This document shows positions 53,849 through 64,000 of a stretch of 64,000 nt of DNA, piece after piece. Each line of letters begins with the position of its first letter. Position 1 is the stretch's first letter. The stretch is from Rhizobium rosettiformans (GTDB taxonomy: Bacteria; Pseudomonadota; Alphaproteobacteria; Rhizobiales; Rhizobiaceae): NCBI RefSeq assembly GCF_016806065.1, contig NZ_CP032405.1, forward strand, positions 2,508,001 through 2,572,000, read 5' to 3'. A program made the translations under genes and the position numbers. A model generated the notes under the pieces. It saw only the letters and a program-made list of their open reading frames with translations, was not told the origin of the DNA and made no database searches.

Positions 53849-55264
53849 TCAAGCCTTGGTCCCGCCCACCGTGATCTGGTCCATCCGCAGATGCGGCTGA
53901 CCAACGCCGACGGGCACCCATTGACCGGCCTTGCCGCAATTGCCGATGCCGGTGTCGAGCTTGGTGTCGTTGCCGATCATCGAGATGCGCTTCATCGCAT
54001 CGGGACCGTTGCCAATCAGCATGGCGCCTTTGACCGGTGCACCGATCTTGCCGTTTTCGATCAGATAGGCCTCGGTGCAGCCGAAGACGAATTTGCCCGA
54101 GGTGATGTCGACCTGGCCGCCGCCGAAGGACACGGCATAGATGCCCCTCGTCACCGAGGCGATGATCTCTTCCGGCGTCTTGTCGCCCGACAGCATATAG
54201 GTATTGGTCATGCGCGGCATGGGCTGGTGCGCATAGCCCTGACGGCGGCCGTTGCCGGTCGCCTTCATGCCCATCAGGCGGGCATTCTGCCGGTCCTGCA
54301 TGTAGCCGACGAGTTTGCCGTTCTCGATCAGCACATTGTAGGCGGACGGCGTGCCCTCGTCATCGACGGTGATCGAGCCGCGCCGGTCGTTGATTGTGCC
54401 GTCGTCGACGACGGTCACGCCGGGGGCAGCCACCATCTCGCCCATCAGGCCGGCAAAGGCAGAGGTTTTCTTGCGGTTGAAGTCACCTTCCAGCCCGTGG
54501 CCAACCGCTTCGTGGAGCATGACACCCGGCCACCCATTGCCAAGCACGATGTCCATGGTGCCGGCTGGGGCCTCCTGGGCTTCAAGATTGATCAGCGCCT
54601 GACGCAATGCGTCGTCGGCACCGCGTCTCCAGCTCTCCTCGGTCAGAAACTCCTTGAAACCCATGCGTCCGCCCACGCCGAAGGAGCCGCTTTCCTGGCG
54701 GTCGCCCTGGCCGGTGACAACGGAAATGCTGATGCGGGTCATCGGCCGGATGTCGCGCACGCGGTGGCCGTCGGCGCGCAGGATCTCGACCACCTGCCAG
54801 CTTGCGCCGATGGTTGCCGTCACCTGCCGCACCTTGGGGTCCTTGTCACGCAGATAGGCATCGATCTCCGAGAGCAGCTTCACCTTCTCCTCGAAGGTCG
54901 GGGAGCCGATCGGATTGCCGTCGCCATAAAGTTTCGCATTGGTCCGCTGCGGTGCCGTCGCATAGGAGCCGGAATAACCATGCGTTACCGCACCGACGGC
55001 GTCGGCAGCACGGGAGAGGGCGGCAAGCGACAATTCCCCGGAATGGGCATAGCCGACCGCTTCGTCGGCCACGGCGCGAAGTCCGAATCCCTGGTCCGTG
55101 TTAAACGAGCCACCCTTCAGGCGACCATTGTCGAAGGTTAGCGATTCCGCCTGGGCATGTTCGACGAACAGCTCGCCGTCGTCAGCGCCCTTCAGAGCAT
55201 CCGCAACGCGCCGCGTCAGCGTGGCTTCGTCGCAATCGAAGAGGGAGAGAAGGTCCTGGGTCAT
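53849..55264 (-). CDS. tldD: Metalloprotease TldD
   Basis: 471 residues. The zinc site is HEAVGHGLEGD (HExxxH) near residue 255, and SGKFVFGCTEAYLIENGKI with the C-terminal IGNCGKAGQWVPVGVGQPHLRM (by its ends IGNCGKAGQ and PHLRM) is TldD-typical. TldD pairs with TldE/PmbA, not seen here, to degrade unfolded peptides and mature some RiPPs. AAGGAGAC before the ATG at 55264 decides the start. Confidence 0.94.
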   Translation of the reverse strand: MTQDLLSLFDCDEATLTRRVADALKGADDGELFVEHAQAESLTFDNGRLKGGSFNTDQGFGLRAVADEAVGYAHSGELSLAALSRAADAVGAVTHGYSGSYATAPQRTNAKLYGDGNPIGSPTFEEKVKLLSEIDAYLRDKDPKVRQVTATIGASWQVVEILRADGHRVRDIRPMTRISISVVTGQGDRQESGSFGVGGRMGFKEFLTEESWRRGADDALRQALINLEAQEAPAGTMDIVLGNGWPGVMLHEAVGHGLEGDFNRKKTSAFAGLMGEMVAAPGVTVVDDGTINDRRGSITVDDEGTPSAYNVLIENGKLVGYMQDRQNARLMGMKATGNGRRQGYAHQPMPRMTNTYMLSGDKTPEEIIASVTRGIYAVSFGGGQVDITSGKFVFGCTEAYLIENGKIGAPVKGAMLIGNGPDAMKRISMIGNDTKLDTGIGNCGKAGQWVPVGVGQPHLRMDQITVGGTKA

Positions 55265-55311
55265 GCATGTCTCCTTGGGCGCTGGCATCCAGCATGTAGG
55301 CGCGCAACGAA

Positions 55312-55342
55312 AGAGGGGCAAGCCCGCCGGACTTGCCCCTCT
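55312..55342 (-). terminator. Intrinsic terminator after the IalB-family gene
   Basis: AGAGGGGCAAG (55312-55322) and CTTGCCCCTCT (55332-55342) form an 11-bp stem with a 9-base loop; on the minus strand a TTTCGTT tract follows. Confidence 0.82.
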
Positions 55343-55374
55343 AGAGAATGTCATCACGATCCGGCGACTGCGCC

Positions 55375-55905
55375 TTACGGCAGCGTGTCATAGCCTTCGC
55401 CGAAACCGGCAAGCTCGATCGGAATGCCGACGCGGTCCTGATCTGCCGATTCGCGCAGTGCAAAGACGGCAGCCTTGCCGGCACGCAGGATCTTCATCAG
55501 CTCTTCGTCGATCTCGACTTCGACATAGCAGCCTTCCGAGAAGCAGCGGGTGAAATAGGCGCGGCCAATATTGTTGCCGTCGACGAAGAGCTCCATGCCG
55601 TCCTTCAGGAGAACGCCAAGCGGTGCGAGGATGCGCAGGATGCGGGCCTTGCGATCGGCGGTCTTCAGAACGACAACAGAGAGACCGACTTCCGGCCTGT
55701 CTTCCGCAATCACGTTCTGCATCAGCGCACATTGCTCTTCCGAGGCGCCGGCCGGCTTGTCGCAGATGACAGACCAGGCACCATGGTTGGAACGGATCGA
55801 GCCCGGCTGTTGTTGCGGTTGCTGGCTCAGCGCCGGTGTGGCGAGTGCGGCCATCAACACGGCGCTCGCGGTCAGGCTCGACCAGGCAAGTCTAGGCAGA
55901 CCCAT
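55375..55905 (-). CDS. Invasion-associated locus B (IalB) family protein
   Basis: 176 residues. A signal peptide (LTASAVLMAALATPALS, cleavage after ALS) and a Gln/Pro stretch precede the IalB-like domain: SNHGAWSVICDKPAGASEEQCALMQ, VVVLKTADRKARILRILAPLGVLL and RCFSEGCYVEVEIDEELM (first by its ends SNHGAW and CALMQ), with paired cysteines. Periplasmic; in Bartonella a relative aids erythrocyte invasion, but in free-living rhizobia the role is unknown. AGAGG supports the ATG at 55905. Confidence 0.85.
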   Translation of the reverse strand: MGLPRLAWSSLTASAVLMAALATPALSQQPQQQPGSIRSNHGAWSVICDKPAGASEEQCALMQNVIAEDRPEVGLSVVVLKTADRKARILRILAPLGVLLKDGMELFVDGNNIGRAYFTRCFSEGCYVEVEIDEELMKILRAGKAAVFALRESADQDRVGIPIELAGFGEGYDTLP

Positions 55906-56233
55906 GAAAACCTCTGGAAAACGAATCATTGACGACATTCTTGTCGCGAGGGTCCGTAAATGGAAGCCCCGACCCCTGTTTTAAGGTCGAGTGCGGCATA
56001 ATTGGGACTGCCGGTTTGCGATGCGAGCGCAATCATGAGCCCTTTTCGACGCGATCTGGAGAAAGCGTGTGAATGCAAGGCGCATCTATTTGATGAAGCG
56101 CAAAAATGCCGCACCGCCTTTCGCGCGGGCGTATTGCGATTGCGGCCAATCTGTGATTTGAAACGGCGACACTAGCATGATTTTTGCGCTATGGTTTGAT
56201 GTGGATCAAGCGCTTGTGGGAGACCAAACCGTG
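55906..56233. other. Divergent promoter region of ctaC and the IalB-family gene
   Basis: No gene is seen in this stretch apart from a possible longer ctaC reading frame from ATG 56177. It holds the FNR/FixK-type dyad at 56196-56209 close to ctaC. Promoter elements for either gene could not be fixed with confidence. Confidence 0.5.
56196..56209. promoter_or_regulatory. Perfect FNR/FixK-type box before ctaC
   Basis: TTGAT-GTGG-ATCAA matches the FNR/Anr/FixK consensus TTGAT-N4-ATCAA exactly. It ends 25 bases before the ctaC ATG. A site this close to the start codon cannot work as a usual activator site at -40, so repression of the aa3 oxidase at low oxygen is the likely role. Confidence 0.7.
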
Positions 56234-58788
<2,555 letters not shown>

Positions 58789-58815
58789 GCAGCGCCTAAC
58801 CTGCGAAACGATATC

Positions 58816-58846
58816 GGGCGTCGCGATCATCAGGATCGCGGCGCCC
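58816..58846 (+). other. Intergenic stem-loop between ctaD and ctaB
   Basis: GGGCGTCGCGATC (58816-58828) and GATCGCGGCGCCC (58834-58846) pair over 13 positions (one GU) around ATCAG. No T-run follows, so it is more likely an mRNA-stabilising or processing element, giving excess ctaCD mRNA, than a full terminator. Confidence 0.55.
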
Positions 58847-58878
58847 GCAAAGCCAAACGAAAGACGGAATTCGAAAGC

Positions 58879-59835
58879 ATGACGGTCATCGACAATCGCG
58901 ACGTATTCGGCATCGAAGGGGAGGTACGCCTGTCCGAAGCCGGCCCGCGCGATTTCTTCGCGCTCCTGAAGCCGCGGGTCATGTCGCTCGTCGTCTTCAC
59001 TGCACTGGCCGGCCTCGTGCTCGCCCCCGGCTCCATCAATCCGGTCATTGGTTTCATCGCGATCCTCTGCATCGCCGTCGGCGCCGGCGCATCCGGCGCG
59101 CTGAACATGTGGTACGATGCCGACATCGACGCCATCATGAGCCGCACGGCAACCCGTCCGGTGCCATCAGGTCGCGTGACGCCCGAAGAGGCGCTCGCTT
59201 TCGGCCTCGTTCTATCGGTCTTTTCGGTCGGCGTGCTCGGCCTTGCCGTGAACTGGTTTGCCGCCTTCCTGCTCGCCTTCACCATTTTCTTCTATGCCGT
59301 CGTCTATACGATGTGGCTGAAGCGCTCGACCCCGCAGAACATCGTCATCGGCGGTGCGGCCGGCGCCTTTCCGCCCATGGTAGGCTGGGCCTGCGTGACG
59401 GGTGGCGTCTCGCTCGACAGCTTCATCCTGTTCATGATCATCTTCCTCTGGACGCCGGCGCATTTCTGGGCGCTCGCGCTGTTCAAGATGAAGGACTACG
59501 GCGATGTCGGCGTGCCGATGATGCCCAACGTGGCTGGCATCGCATCGACCAAGCGTCAGATCGCCGCTTATGCCGTCCTGACGGCCGTGACCGGCGTGCT
59601 GCCGACCTTCACCGGTCTGTCTTCCATCGGTTATGGCATTGTCGCAGCCATTCTCGGCGCCGTCTTTGTTCACTGTTCCATCGCCGTCTGGCGCATGGCC
59701 GACGGCGACGAGAAAATGGTGCCGGCCAAAAAGCTGTTCGCCTATTCGATCTTCTATCTCTTCGCGATCTTCTCGGCCCTGATGATCGACCTCTACGTCG
59801 CTCCCTTTGCGGCAATCCTTGGAGGTGCTGCCTGA
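58879..59835 (+). CDS. ctaB: Protoheme IX farnesyltransferase (haem O synthase)
   Basis: 318 residues, about nine helices. UbiA-type aspartate motifs are [20 protein letters not shown] (D-x-x-x-D) and the second loop [18 protein letters not shown]. It adds the farnesyl tail to haem b, the first step towards haem a for CtaD. The stop overlaps the coxF start by one base (TGATG). Confidence 0.95.
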   Translation: MTVIDNRDVFGIEGEVRLSEAGPRDFFALLKPRVMSLVVFTALAGLVLAPGSINPVIGFIAILCIAVGAGASGALNMWYDADIDAIMSRTATRPVPSGRVTPEEALAFGLVLSVFSVGVLGLAVNWFAAFLLAFTIFFYAVVYTMWLKRSTPQNIVIGGAAGAFPPMVGWACVTGGVSLDSFILFMIIFLWTPAHFWALALFKMKDYGDVGVPMMPNVAGIASTKRQIAAYAVLTAVTGVLPTFTGLSSIGYGIVAAILGAVFVHCSIAVWRMADGDEKMVPAKKLFAYSIFYLFAIFSALMIDLYVAPFAAILGGAA

Positions 59836-59969
59836 TGGAAACTATCGAGCTGAACGACAAGCAGAAGAAGTCCCGCCGCGGTCGCAACATTGCGCTCGGC
59901 GTGGTTCTCGCAGCTTTGGTGGTCATCTTCTACGTCGTGACCATCATCAAGATCGGCAACGTGGGTTAA
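59835..59969 (+). CDS. CoxF-like small membrane protein
   Basis: 44 residues. A Lys/Arg-rich start ([13 protein letters not shown]) is followed by one membrane span ([20 protein letters not shown]). Rhizobial cta operons carry such a small gene between ctaB and ctaG, annotated CoxF, linked to oxidase assembly without a known mechanism. It starts within the ctaB stop and ends 14 bases before ctaG. Confidence 0.82.
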   Translation: METIELNDKQKKSRRGRNIALGVVLAALVVIFYVVTIIKIGNVG

Positions 59970-59983
59970 CGAGGCTTCACACC

Positions 59984-60592
59984 GTGACTGTATCCTACGA
60001 TGACAAAAAGGCTACGGAGCGTCGCAATGCCAGCGTCGCGACCGCTTGCGTGGTGTTCGTCGGCGCAATGGTGGGCATGGCCTATGCGGCCGTTCCGCTC
60101 TATCAGCTCTTCTGTCAGGTGACCGGCTACGGCGGCACGACGCAGCGCGTTGAGCAGCTATCCGATGTCGTGCTCGACCGCACGATCAACGTCACCTTTG
60201 ACGCCAATGCGTCTTCCGGTCTGAACTGGGATTTCAAGGCGGTCGACAAGAAGGTCACGCCGAAGATCGGCGAGACCGTTCAGATCACCTATACAGCGAC
60301 AAACAATTCGTCCCATCCGGTTACGGGTGAGGCGGTCTTCAACGTCACGCCCGGCGAAGCCGGCGCCTACTTCAACAAGGTCCAGTGCTTCTGCTTCACC
60401 AAGACCACGTTGCAGCCGGGCGAAACACTGGAAATGCCGGTCGTCTTCTTTGTCGACCCCGCCATCGTCGAGGCGGATGAGACAAAGGGCATCGGAACGA
60501 TTACGCTGTCCTACACCTTCTACCCGCGCAATGATCAGGAGCCGGTGGCCGCACTGTCGGTTGGTGAGGACAAGGAACAGCCGAAACTGTGA
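59984..60592 (+). CDS. ctaG: Cytochrome c oxidase assembly protein CtaG (Cox11 family)
   Basis: 202 residues. One N-terminal membrane span ([20 protein letters not shown], then [13 protein letters not shown]) and a periplasmic beta-barrel with the copper-binding pair in [15 protein letters not shown]. It delivers copper to the CuB site of CtaD. The start is GTG at 59984 with GAGG upstream. Earlier in-frame codons overlap coxF and are not conserved. Confidence 0.95.
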   Translation: MTVSYDDKKATERRNASVATACVVFVGAMVGMAYAAVPLYQLFCQVTGYGGTTQRVEQLSDVVLDRTINVTFDANASSGLNWDFKAVDKKVTPKIGETVQITYTATNNSSHPVTGEAVFNVTPGEAGAYFNKVQCFCFTKTTLQPGETLEMPVVFFVDPAIVEADETKGIGTITLSYTFYPRNDQEPVAALSVGEDKEQPKL

Positions 60593-60647
60593 GAGGGCTC
60601 CGGTTCGCCGGAACTCGTAATGAAATTGACATTCGGGGATTGCTGAA

Positions 60648-61523
60648 ATGGCCGAAGCGCACCAGAAGAACCACGACTACCACATCATTGATCCGAGCCC
60701 CTGGCCGCTTCTGGCCTCGATCGGCGCCTTCGTCCTCACCTTCGGTGGCGTCGGCTACATGCGCTACCTCAACGGCGGTTCGCTGAACCTGTTCGGCGTG
60801 GATTGGGCCAACCCGTGGCTCTTCTATATCGGCCTTGCGATCGTGCTTTTCACCATGTTCGCCTGGTGGGCAGATACCATCAAGGAAGCTCACGAAGGTC
60901 ATCACACCCGCGTCGTGTCGCTGCATCTGCGTTACGGCATGATCATGTTCATCGCTTCTGAAGTGATGTTCTTCGTTGCCTGGTTCTGGGCTTTCTTCGA
61001 TGCCAGCCTCTTCGCGAACGAAGTGATCCAGACGAGCCGCGTCGAGTTCACCGGTGGCCAGTGGCCGCCTGTCGGCATCGAGGTCGTCGATCCCTGGCAC
61101 CTGCCGCTCTACAACACCGTGATCTTGCTGCTCTCGGGCACCTGCGTGACCTGGGCCCACCATGCCATGCTGCACAACGACCGCAAGGGCCTCGTCTACG
61201 GACTGCTCTTGACCGTGCTGCTCGGCGTCCTGTTTTCCTTCGTGCAGGCCTATGAATACGCAGTCTCGCCGTTCGACTTCAAGAACTCGATCTATGGTGC
61301 GACCTTCTTCATGGCGACCGGCTTCCACGGCTTCCACGTTCTGGTCGGCACGATCTTCCTGATCGTCTGCCTGTTCCGTGCGCTTGCTGGCCACTTTACC
61401 CCGCAGCAGCATTTCGGCTTCGAAGCCGCCGCCTGGTACTGGCACTTCGTCGACGTGGTCTGGCTGTTCCTCTTCTTCGCCATCTACATCTGGGGCGACT
61501 GGGGTGCACCGCTTGCCCATTGA
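60648..61523 (+). CDS. ctaE: Cytochrome c oxidase subunit III
   Basis: 291 residues, seven helices. Family blocks are PSPWPLLASIGAFVLTFGG, RYGMIMFIASEVMFFVAWFW with the conserved Glu, GTCVTWAHHAML and FHGFHVLVGTIFLIVCLFR. It stabilises subunit I turnover and proton uptake. A strong terminator follows 20 bases on, closing the ctaC-ctaE transcript. Confidence 0.96.
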   Translation: MAEAHQKNHDYHIIDPSPWPLLASIGAFVLTFGGVGYMRYLNGGSLNLFGVDWANPWLFYIGLAIVLFTMFAWWADTIKEAHEGHHTRVVSLHLRYGMIMFIASEVMFFVAWFWAFFDASLFANEVIQTSRVEFTGGQWPPVGIEVVDPWHLPLYNTVILLLSGTCVTWAHHAMLHNDRKGLVYGLLLTVLLGVLFSFVQAYEYAVSPFDFKNSIYGATFFMATGFHGFHVLVGTIFLIVCLFRALAGHFTPQQHFGFEAAAWYWHFVDVVWLFLFFAIYIWGDWGAPLAH

Positions 61524-61543
61524 TCCGGGTGACGACAGTTCCA

Positions 61544-61567
61544 GAAGGGCGGCGAAAGCCGCCCTTC
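61544..61567 (+). terminator. Intrinsic terminator after ctaE
   Basis: GAAGGGCGGC (61544-61553), loop GAAA, GCCGCCCTTC (61558-61567), then GTGTTTTC. It separates the structural oxidase genes from the DUF983-SURF1 unit. Confidence 0.85.
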
Positions 61568-61664
61568 GTGTTTTCGGCCCGTGCGACGATCCGGCACTCG
61601 TCGGGAACCACTGCATGCTCTAAGGGTTGGCCGGGGACACGTAGCAGCATCAAGGAGAGGTTGT

Positions 61665-62048
61665 GTGACCGAAGACAGTGCAAAATTCCCGCCGGTGGAT
61701 CCGGTCAAGGCGGCCCTGACCGCGTCGTGCCCCCGCTGCGGCAATGGCAAGCTCTTCGACGGGCTCACCAAGCCGAAGGCCCGCTGCAATTCCTGCGGTC
61801 TCGATCTTTCTTGGATCGACGCCGGTGATGGTCCTGCTATCTTCGTCATCCTGCTCGCCGACCTGCTCGTCGTTGGCTTCGCGGTCTGGGTGGAGCTGAC
61901 CTATCAACCCTCAATGTGGTTGCACATCCTCGTTTTTGCCCCGCTTGGCGTGGCGCTGACGCTTTGGCTCATGCGCTTCCTGAAGGCGCTGCTGATCGCC
62001 CTGCAATACAAGCACAACGCCTCGCAAGGGGTGATCGATCGTGGCTGA
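61665..62048 (+). CDS. DUF983 family zinc-ribbon membrane protein
   Basis: 127 residues from a GTG with AAGGAGAGG upstream. A zinc ribbon (ASCPRCGNGKLFDG, ARCNSCGLDL) is followed by two membrane helices (IFVILLADLLVVGFAVWVEL, LHILVFAPLGVALTLWLMRF). DUF983 genes accompany oxidase operons in alphaproteobacteria; an assembly role is inferred. It overlaps the SURF1 gene by 8 bases. Confidence 0.87.
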   Translation: MTEDSAKFPPVDPVKAALTASCPRCGNGKLFDGLTKPKARCNSCGLDLSWIDAGDGPAIFVILLADLLVVGFAVWVELTYQPSMWLHILVFAPLGVALTLWLMRFLKALLIALQYKHNASQGVIDRG

Positions 62049-62799
62049 GACGCGGATGAACGAGGCAGATCGCGAGGGCCGCCGCACCTGGCGGTTCTGG
62101 GCCGCACTGGTTCTGGTGCCGGTGGCGCTCGTCATCCTGCTTTCGCTCGGCACGTGGCAGGTCAATCGACTGCACTGGAAAGAAAGCCTGCTCGCCGACA
62201 TCCAGGAGCGCAGCAATGCAGCTCCCGTGGATATCGCGGGTTTGGAGCGCCTGATGGCCGAGGGCGGGGCGATCGACTATCGCCACGCCACCGTCAGCGG
62301 TCGCTACCTGCATGACAAGGAACGTCACTTCCTGGCGACCTTCGGCGGTCAGTCGGGTTTCTACCTCTACACTCCACTCGAACTCGCCGACGGGCGCTAT
62401 CTCCTGGTCAACCGAGGCTTCGTTCCCTACGACCGCAAGGATCCCGCCAGCCGCACCGAGGGACAGATAGAGGGCGTGCAGACGGTCACCGGTCTTGCCC
62501 GCGCGGAACTCACGGAAAAGCCGTCTTCGCTTGTGCCTGATAACGACGAGCAGGCGAACATCTTCTACTGGAAGGATCTGGGCCGCATGGCCGCTTCCGT
62601 GGATCTGCCGGCCGATCGCGTTCTGCCCTTCTTCCTCGATGCCGATTCGACCCCGATAGCCGGCGGTCTGCCGAGGGGTGGCGTGACGCAGATCGACCTG
62701 CCCAACAACCACATGCAATATGTCATCACCTGGTACGGCCTGGCCGTCGCCCTCGTGGCCGTCGCGGTCGCAGGTCTGTTCAGGCGCAAAACCCGATAG
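62041..62799 (+). CDS. SURF1 family cytochrome oxidase biogenesis protein
   Basis: 252 residues. Membrane spans at both ends (LVLVPVALVILLSLGTWQVNR and WYGLAVALVAVAVAGLF, first by its ends LVLVPVA and GTWQVNR) flank a periplasmic domain with YLLVNRGFVPYDRKDP and NHMQYVITWYGLA, the SURF1 signature. It helps insert haem a into CtaD. GTG start at 62041; ATG at 62056 is possible. Confidence 0.92.
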   Translation: MAETRMNEADREGRRTWRFWAALVLVPVALVILLSLGTWQVNRLHWKESLLADIQERSNAAPVDIAGLERLMAEGGAIDYRHATVSGRYLHDKERHFLATFGGQSGFYLYTPLELADGRYLLVNRGFVPYDRKDPASRTEGQIEGVQTVTGLARAELTEKPSSLVPDNDEQANIFYWKDLGRMAASVDLPADRVLPFFLDADSTPIAGGLPRGGVTQIDLPNNHMQYVITWYGLAVALVAVAVAGLFRRKTR

Positions 62800-62871
62800 T
62801 CCGAAGAGAGCTTTTCGGCTAAACACGCAAGGCCGAGCGGTCCCGATCGATCGCCGCCAAGGGGTACATGC

Positions 62872-63237
62872 ATGTCCTATCTCGCTTCGACACTGGTCGC
62901 GCTGGTTGCGCTTGAACACATCTATATTCTGATCCTCGAGATGTTTCTCTGGACCACGCCCACCGGCCGCCGTGCCTTCGGCATGAAACCCGAACAAGCC
63001 GAAGCGACCAAGGTCATGGCCGCCAATCAGGGCCTCTATAACGGCTTCCTCGCGGCCGGCCTGATCTGGGGCCTGCTCCATCCCGATGTCGCCCTTGGTT
63101 TTCAAATTCAGTTGTTTTTCCTTGGCTGCGTACTGGTCGCCGGCCTATATGGGGGTGCAACGGCCTCGCGGAAGATCTTCGTCATCCAGGCGCTTCCCGC
63201 AGCCATCGCCATTATTGCTGTCCTGATTGCCGGCTGA
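62872..63237 (+). CDS. DUF1304 family membrane protein
   Basis: 121 residues with four hydrophobic helices. [38 protein letters not shown] and [20 protein letters not shown] are DUF1304 motifs. Function unknown. AAGGGG precedes the ATG. It lies between the oxidase assembly genes and ispH, with only 4 bases to the latter. Confidence 0.88.
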   Translation: MSYLASTLVALVALEHIYILILEMFLWTTPTGRRAFGMKPEQAEATKVMAANQGLYNGFLAAGLIWGLLHPDVALGFQIQLFFLGCVLVAGLYGGATASRKIFVIQALPAAIAIIAVLIAG

Positions 63238-63241
63238 CCCG

Positions 63242-64000
63242 ATGAACATGCACATGAACCGCCCCCCTCTGACGATCAGGCTCTGCGGCCCGCGCGGCTT
63301 TTGCGCCGGTGTCGACCGCGCGATCCAGATCGTCGTGCTCGCCCTCAAACGTTATGGCGCGCCGGTCTATGTCCGCCACGAAATCGTCCACAACCGTTAT
63401 GTCGTGGAAGGGCTTGAGGCCAAGGGGGCGATCTTTGTCGAGGAACTCGACGAGATCCCAGCCGAGCACCGCCAGCAACCCGTGGTCTTTTCCGCCCATG
63501 GCGTGCCGAAATCCGTCCCGGAAGACGCGGCAAGCCGCAATCTCTTCTATCTCGATGCCACCTGTCCGCTGGTTTCCAAGGTCCACAAGCAGGCCATGCG
63601 TCACCAGCGCCTTGGCCGCCACGTGATCCTGATCGGCCATGCCGGCCATCCCGAAGTCATCGGCACCATGGGCCAGCTTCCGGAAGGCACCGTTTCCCTG
63701 GTCGAGACGGTCGAAGATGCCGATGCCTACCAGCCGGCGGACCCTGACAATCTCGGCTACGTCACCCAGACGACGCTTTCCGTGGACGACACCGCCGGCG
63801 TCATCGCCCGCCTGATGCAACGCTTCCCGAACCTGACTGCCCCCTCGGCCGACAGTATCTGCTACGCCACCACCAACCGCCAGGAAGCGGTGAAGGCGGC
63901 CGCTCCCGGCTGCGACCTCTTCATCGTCGTCGGTGCTCCCAATTCGTCGAATTCCAAGCGCCTCGTCGAAGTCGCCTTGCGGGCAGGGGCCACCCGCTCG
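63242..64000 (+). CDS. ispH: 4-hydroxy-3-methylbut-2-enyl diphosphate reductase (3' end beyond window)
   Basis: The first 253 residues are visible. The 4Fe-4S cysteines are in [25 protein letters not shown] and [13 protein letters not shown], and substrate-binding blocks [23 protein letters not shown] and [15 protein letters not shown] are intact, with [11 protein letters not shown] near the right edge. It makes IPP and DMAPP in the last MEP step. ATG at 63242 is taken; in-frame ATGs at 63248 and 63254 are alternatives as no clear ribosome site is seen. Confidence 0.95.
   Translation, partial: MNMHMNRPPLTIRLCGPRGFCAGVDRAIQIVVLALKRYGAPVYVRHEIVHNRYVVEGLEAKGAIFVEELDEIPAEHRQQPVVFSAHGVPKSVPEDAASRNLFYLDATCPLVSKVHKQAMRHQRLGRHVILIGHAGHPEVIGTMGQLPEGTVSLVETVEDADAYQPADPDNLGYVTQTTLSVDDTAGVIARLMQRFPNLTAPSADSICYATTNRQEAVKAAAPGCDLFIVVGAPNSSNSKRLVEVALRAGATRS

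Overview
The window looks like ordinary chromosome from a Rhizobiaceae alphaproteobacterium of the Rhizobium/Agrobacterium type. The evidence is high GC, dense coding on both strands, rhizobial gene orders (bioMNY; histidine phosphatase, fabI and pdxH near aroC-ribB; the cta operon ending in ispH), chemoreceptors ending in a W-x-x-F tail, and a RIME-like palindromic repeat. I see no rRNA, tRNA, CRISPR array, prophage or insertion sequence.

Layout. 1-3.3 kb (minus strand): an edge-truncated animal-type haem peroxidase, an RNA uracil methyltransferase and tlyA. 3.36-3.5 kb: a strong candidate small RNA with two C-rich hairpin loops and a terminator. 3.8-7.6 kb: a CHASE3 chemoreceptor, a hotdog thioesterase, a histone-deacetylase-family enzyme and xseB. 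7.7-14.9 kb: TerC, then a sulfur-amino-acid cluster (homocysteine S-methyltransferase, a PLP trans-sulfuration enzyme, a four-gene ABC importer and a divergent Lrp regulator). 15-18.5 kb: a TAXI-type TRAP transporter with DUF1850. 18.5-18.9 kb: a broken cheY. 19-24.4 kb: a GntP-like permease, a pirin, dxs and a tail-to-tail toxin-antitoxin pair. 24.5-31.3 kb: an MFS permease, a cysteine-cluster protein, Fe/Mn superoxide dismutase, small stress or envelope proteins, a second chemoreceptor and a DUF4424 protein. 31.4-36.4 kb: biotin uptake bioMNY, a YcaQ glycosylase, a GNAT enzyme and a RES-Xre toxin-antitoxin operon. 36.4-47.7 kb: the repeat, ribB, aroC, a GGDEF-EAL protein, a DUF1344 protein, a histidine phosphatase, fabI, a DUF2243 protein, a DnaJ-domain protein, a lipoprotein and pdxH. 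47.7-56 kb: a polysaccharide deacetylase, an MFS pump divergent from soxR with a textbook SoxR box, a D,D-carboxypeptidase with SPOR domain, hicAB, a HAD phosphatase, tldD and an IalB-family protein. 56.2-64 kb: the aa3 cytochrome oxidase cluster (ctaC, D, B, coxF, G, E), DUF983, SURF1, DUF1304 and edge-truncated ispH.

How it works together. Much of the window is core metabolism and respiration: isoprenoid entry and exit (dxs, ispH), riboflavin, chorismate, PLP, fatty acids, biotin uptake and terminal oxidase assembly. Between these blocks lie accessory insertions: three toxin-antitoxin modules, transporters, a decayed cheY and the repeat. The most notable points are the convergent toxin-antitoxin pair with overlapping stop codons, the C-rich-loop small RNA, the SoxR promoter driving an efflux pump, a perfect FNR/FixK dyad just upstream of ctaC, and the apparent break-up of a histone-deacetylase/xseB/dxs/tlyA block. 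No wholly new multi-gene system is evident.
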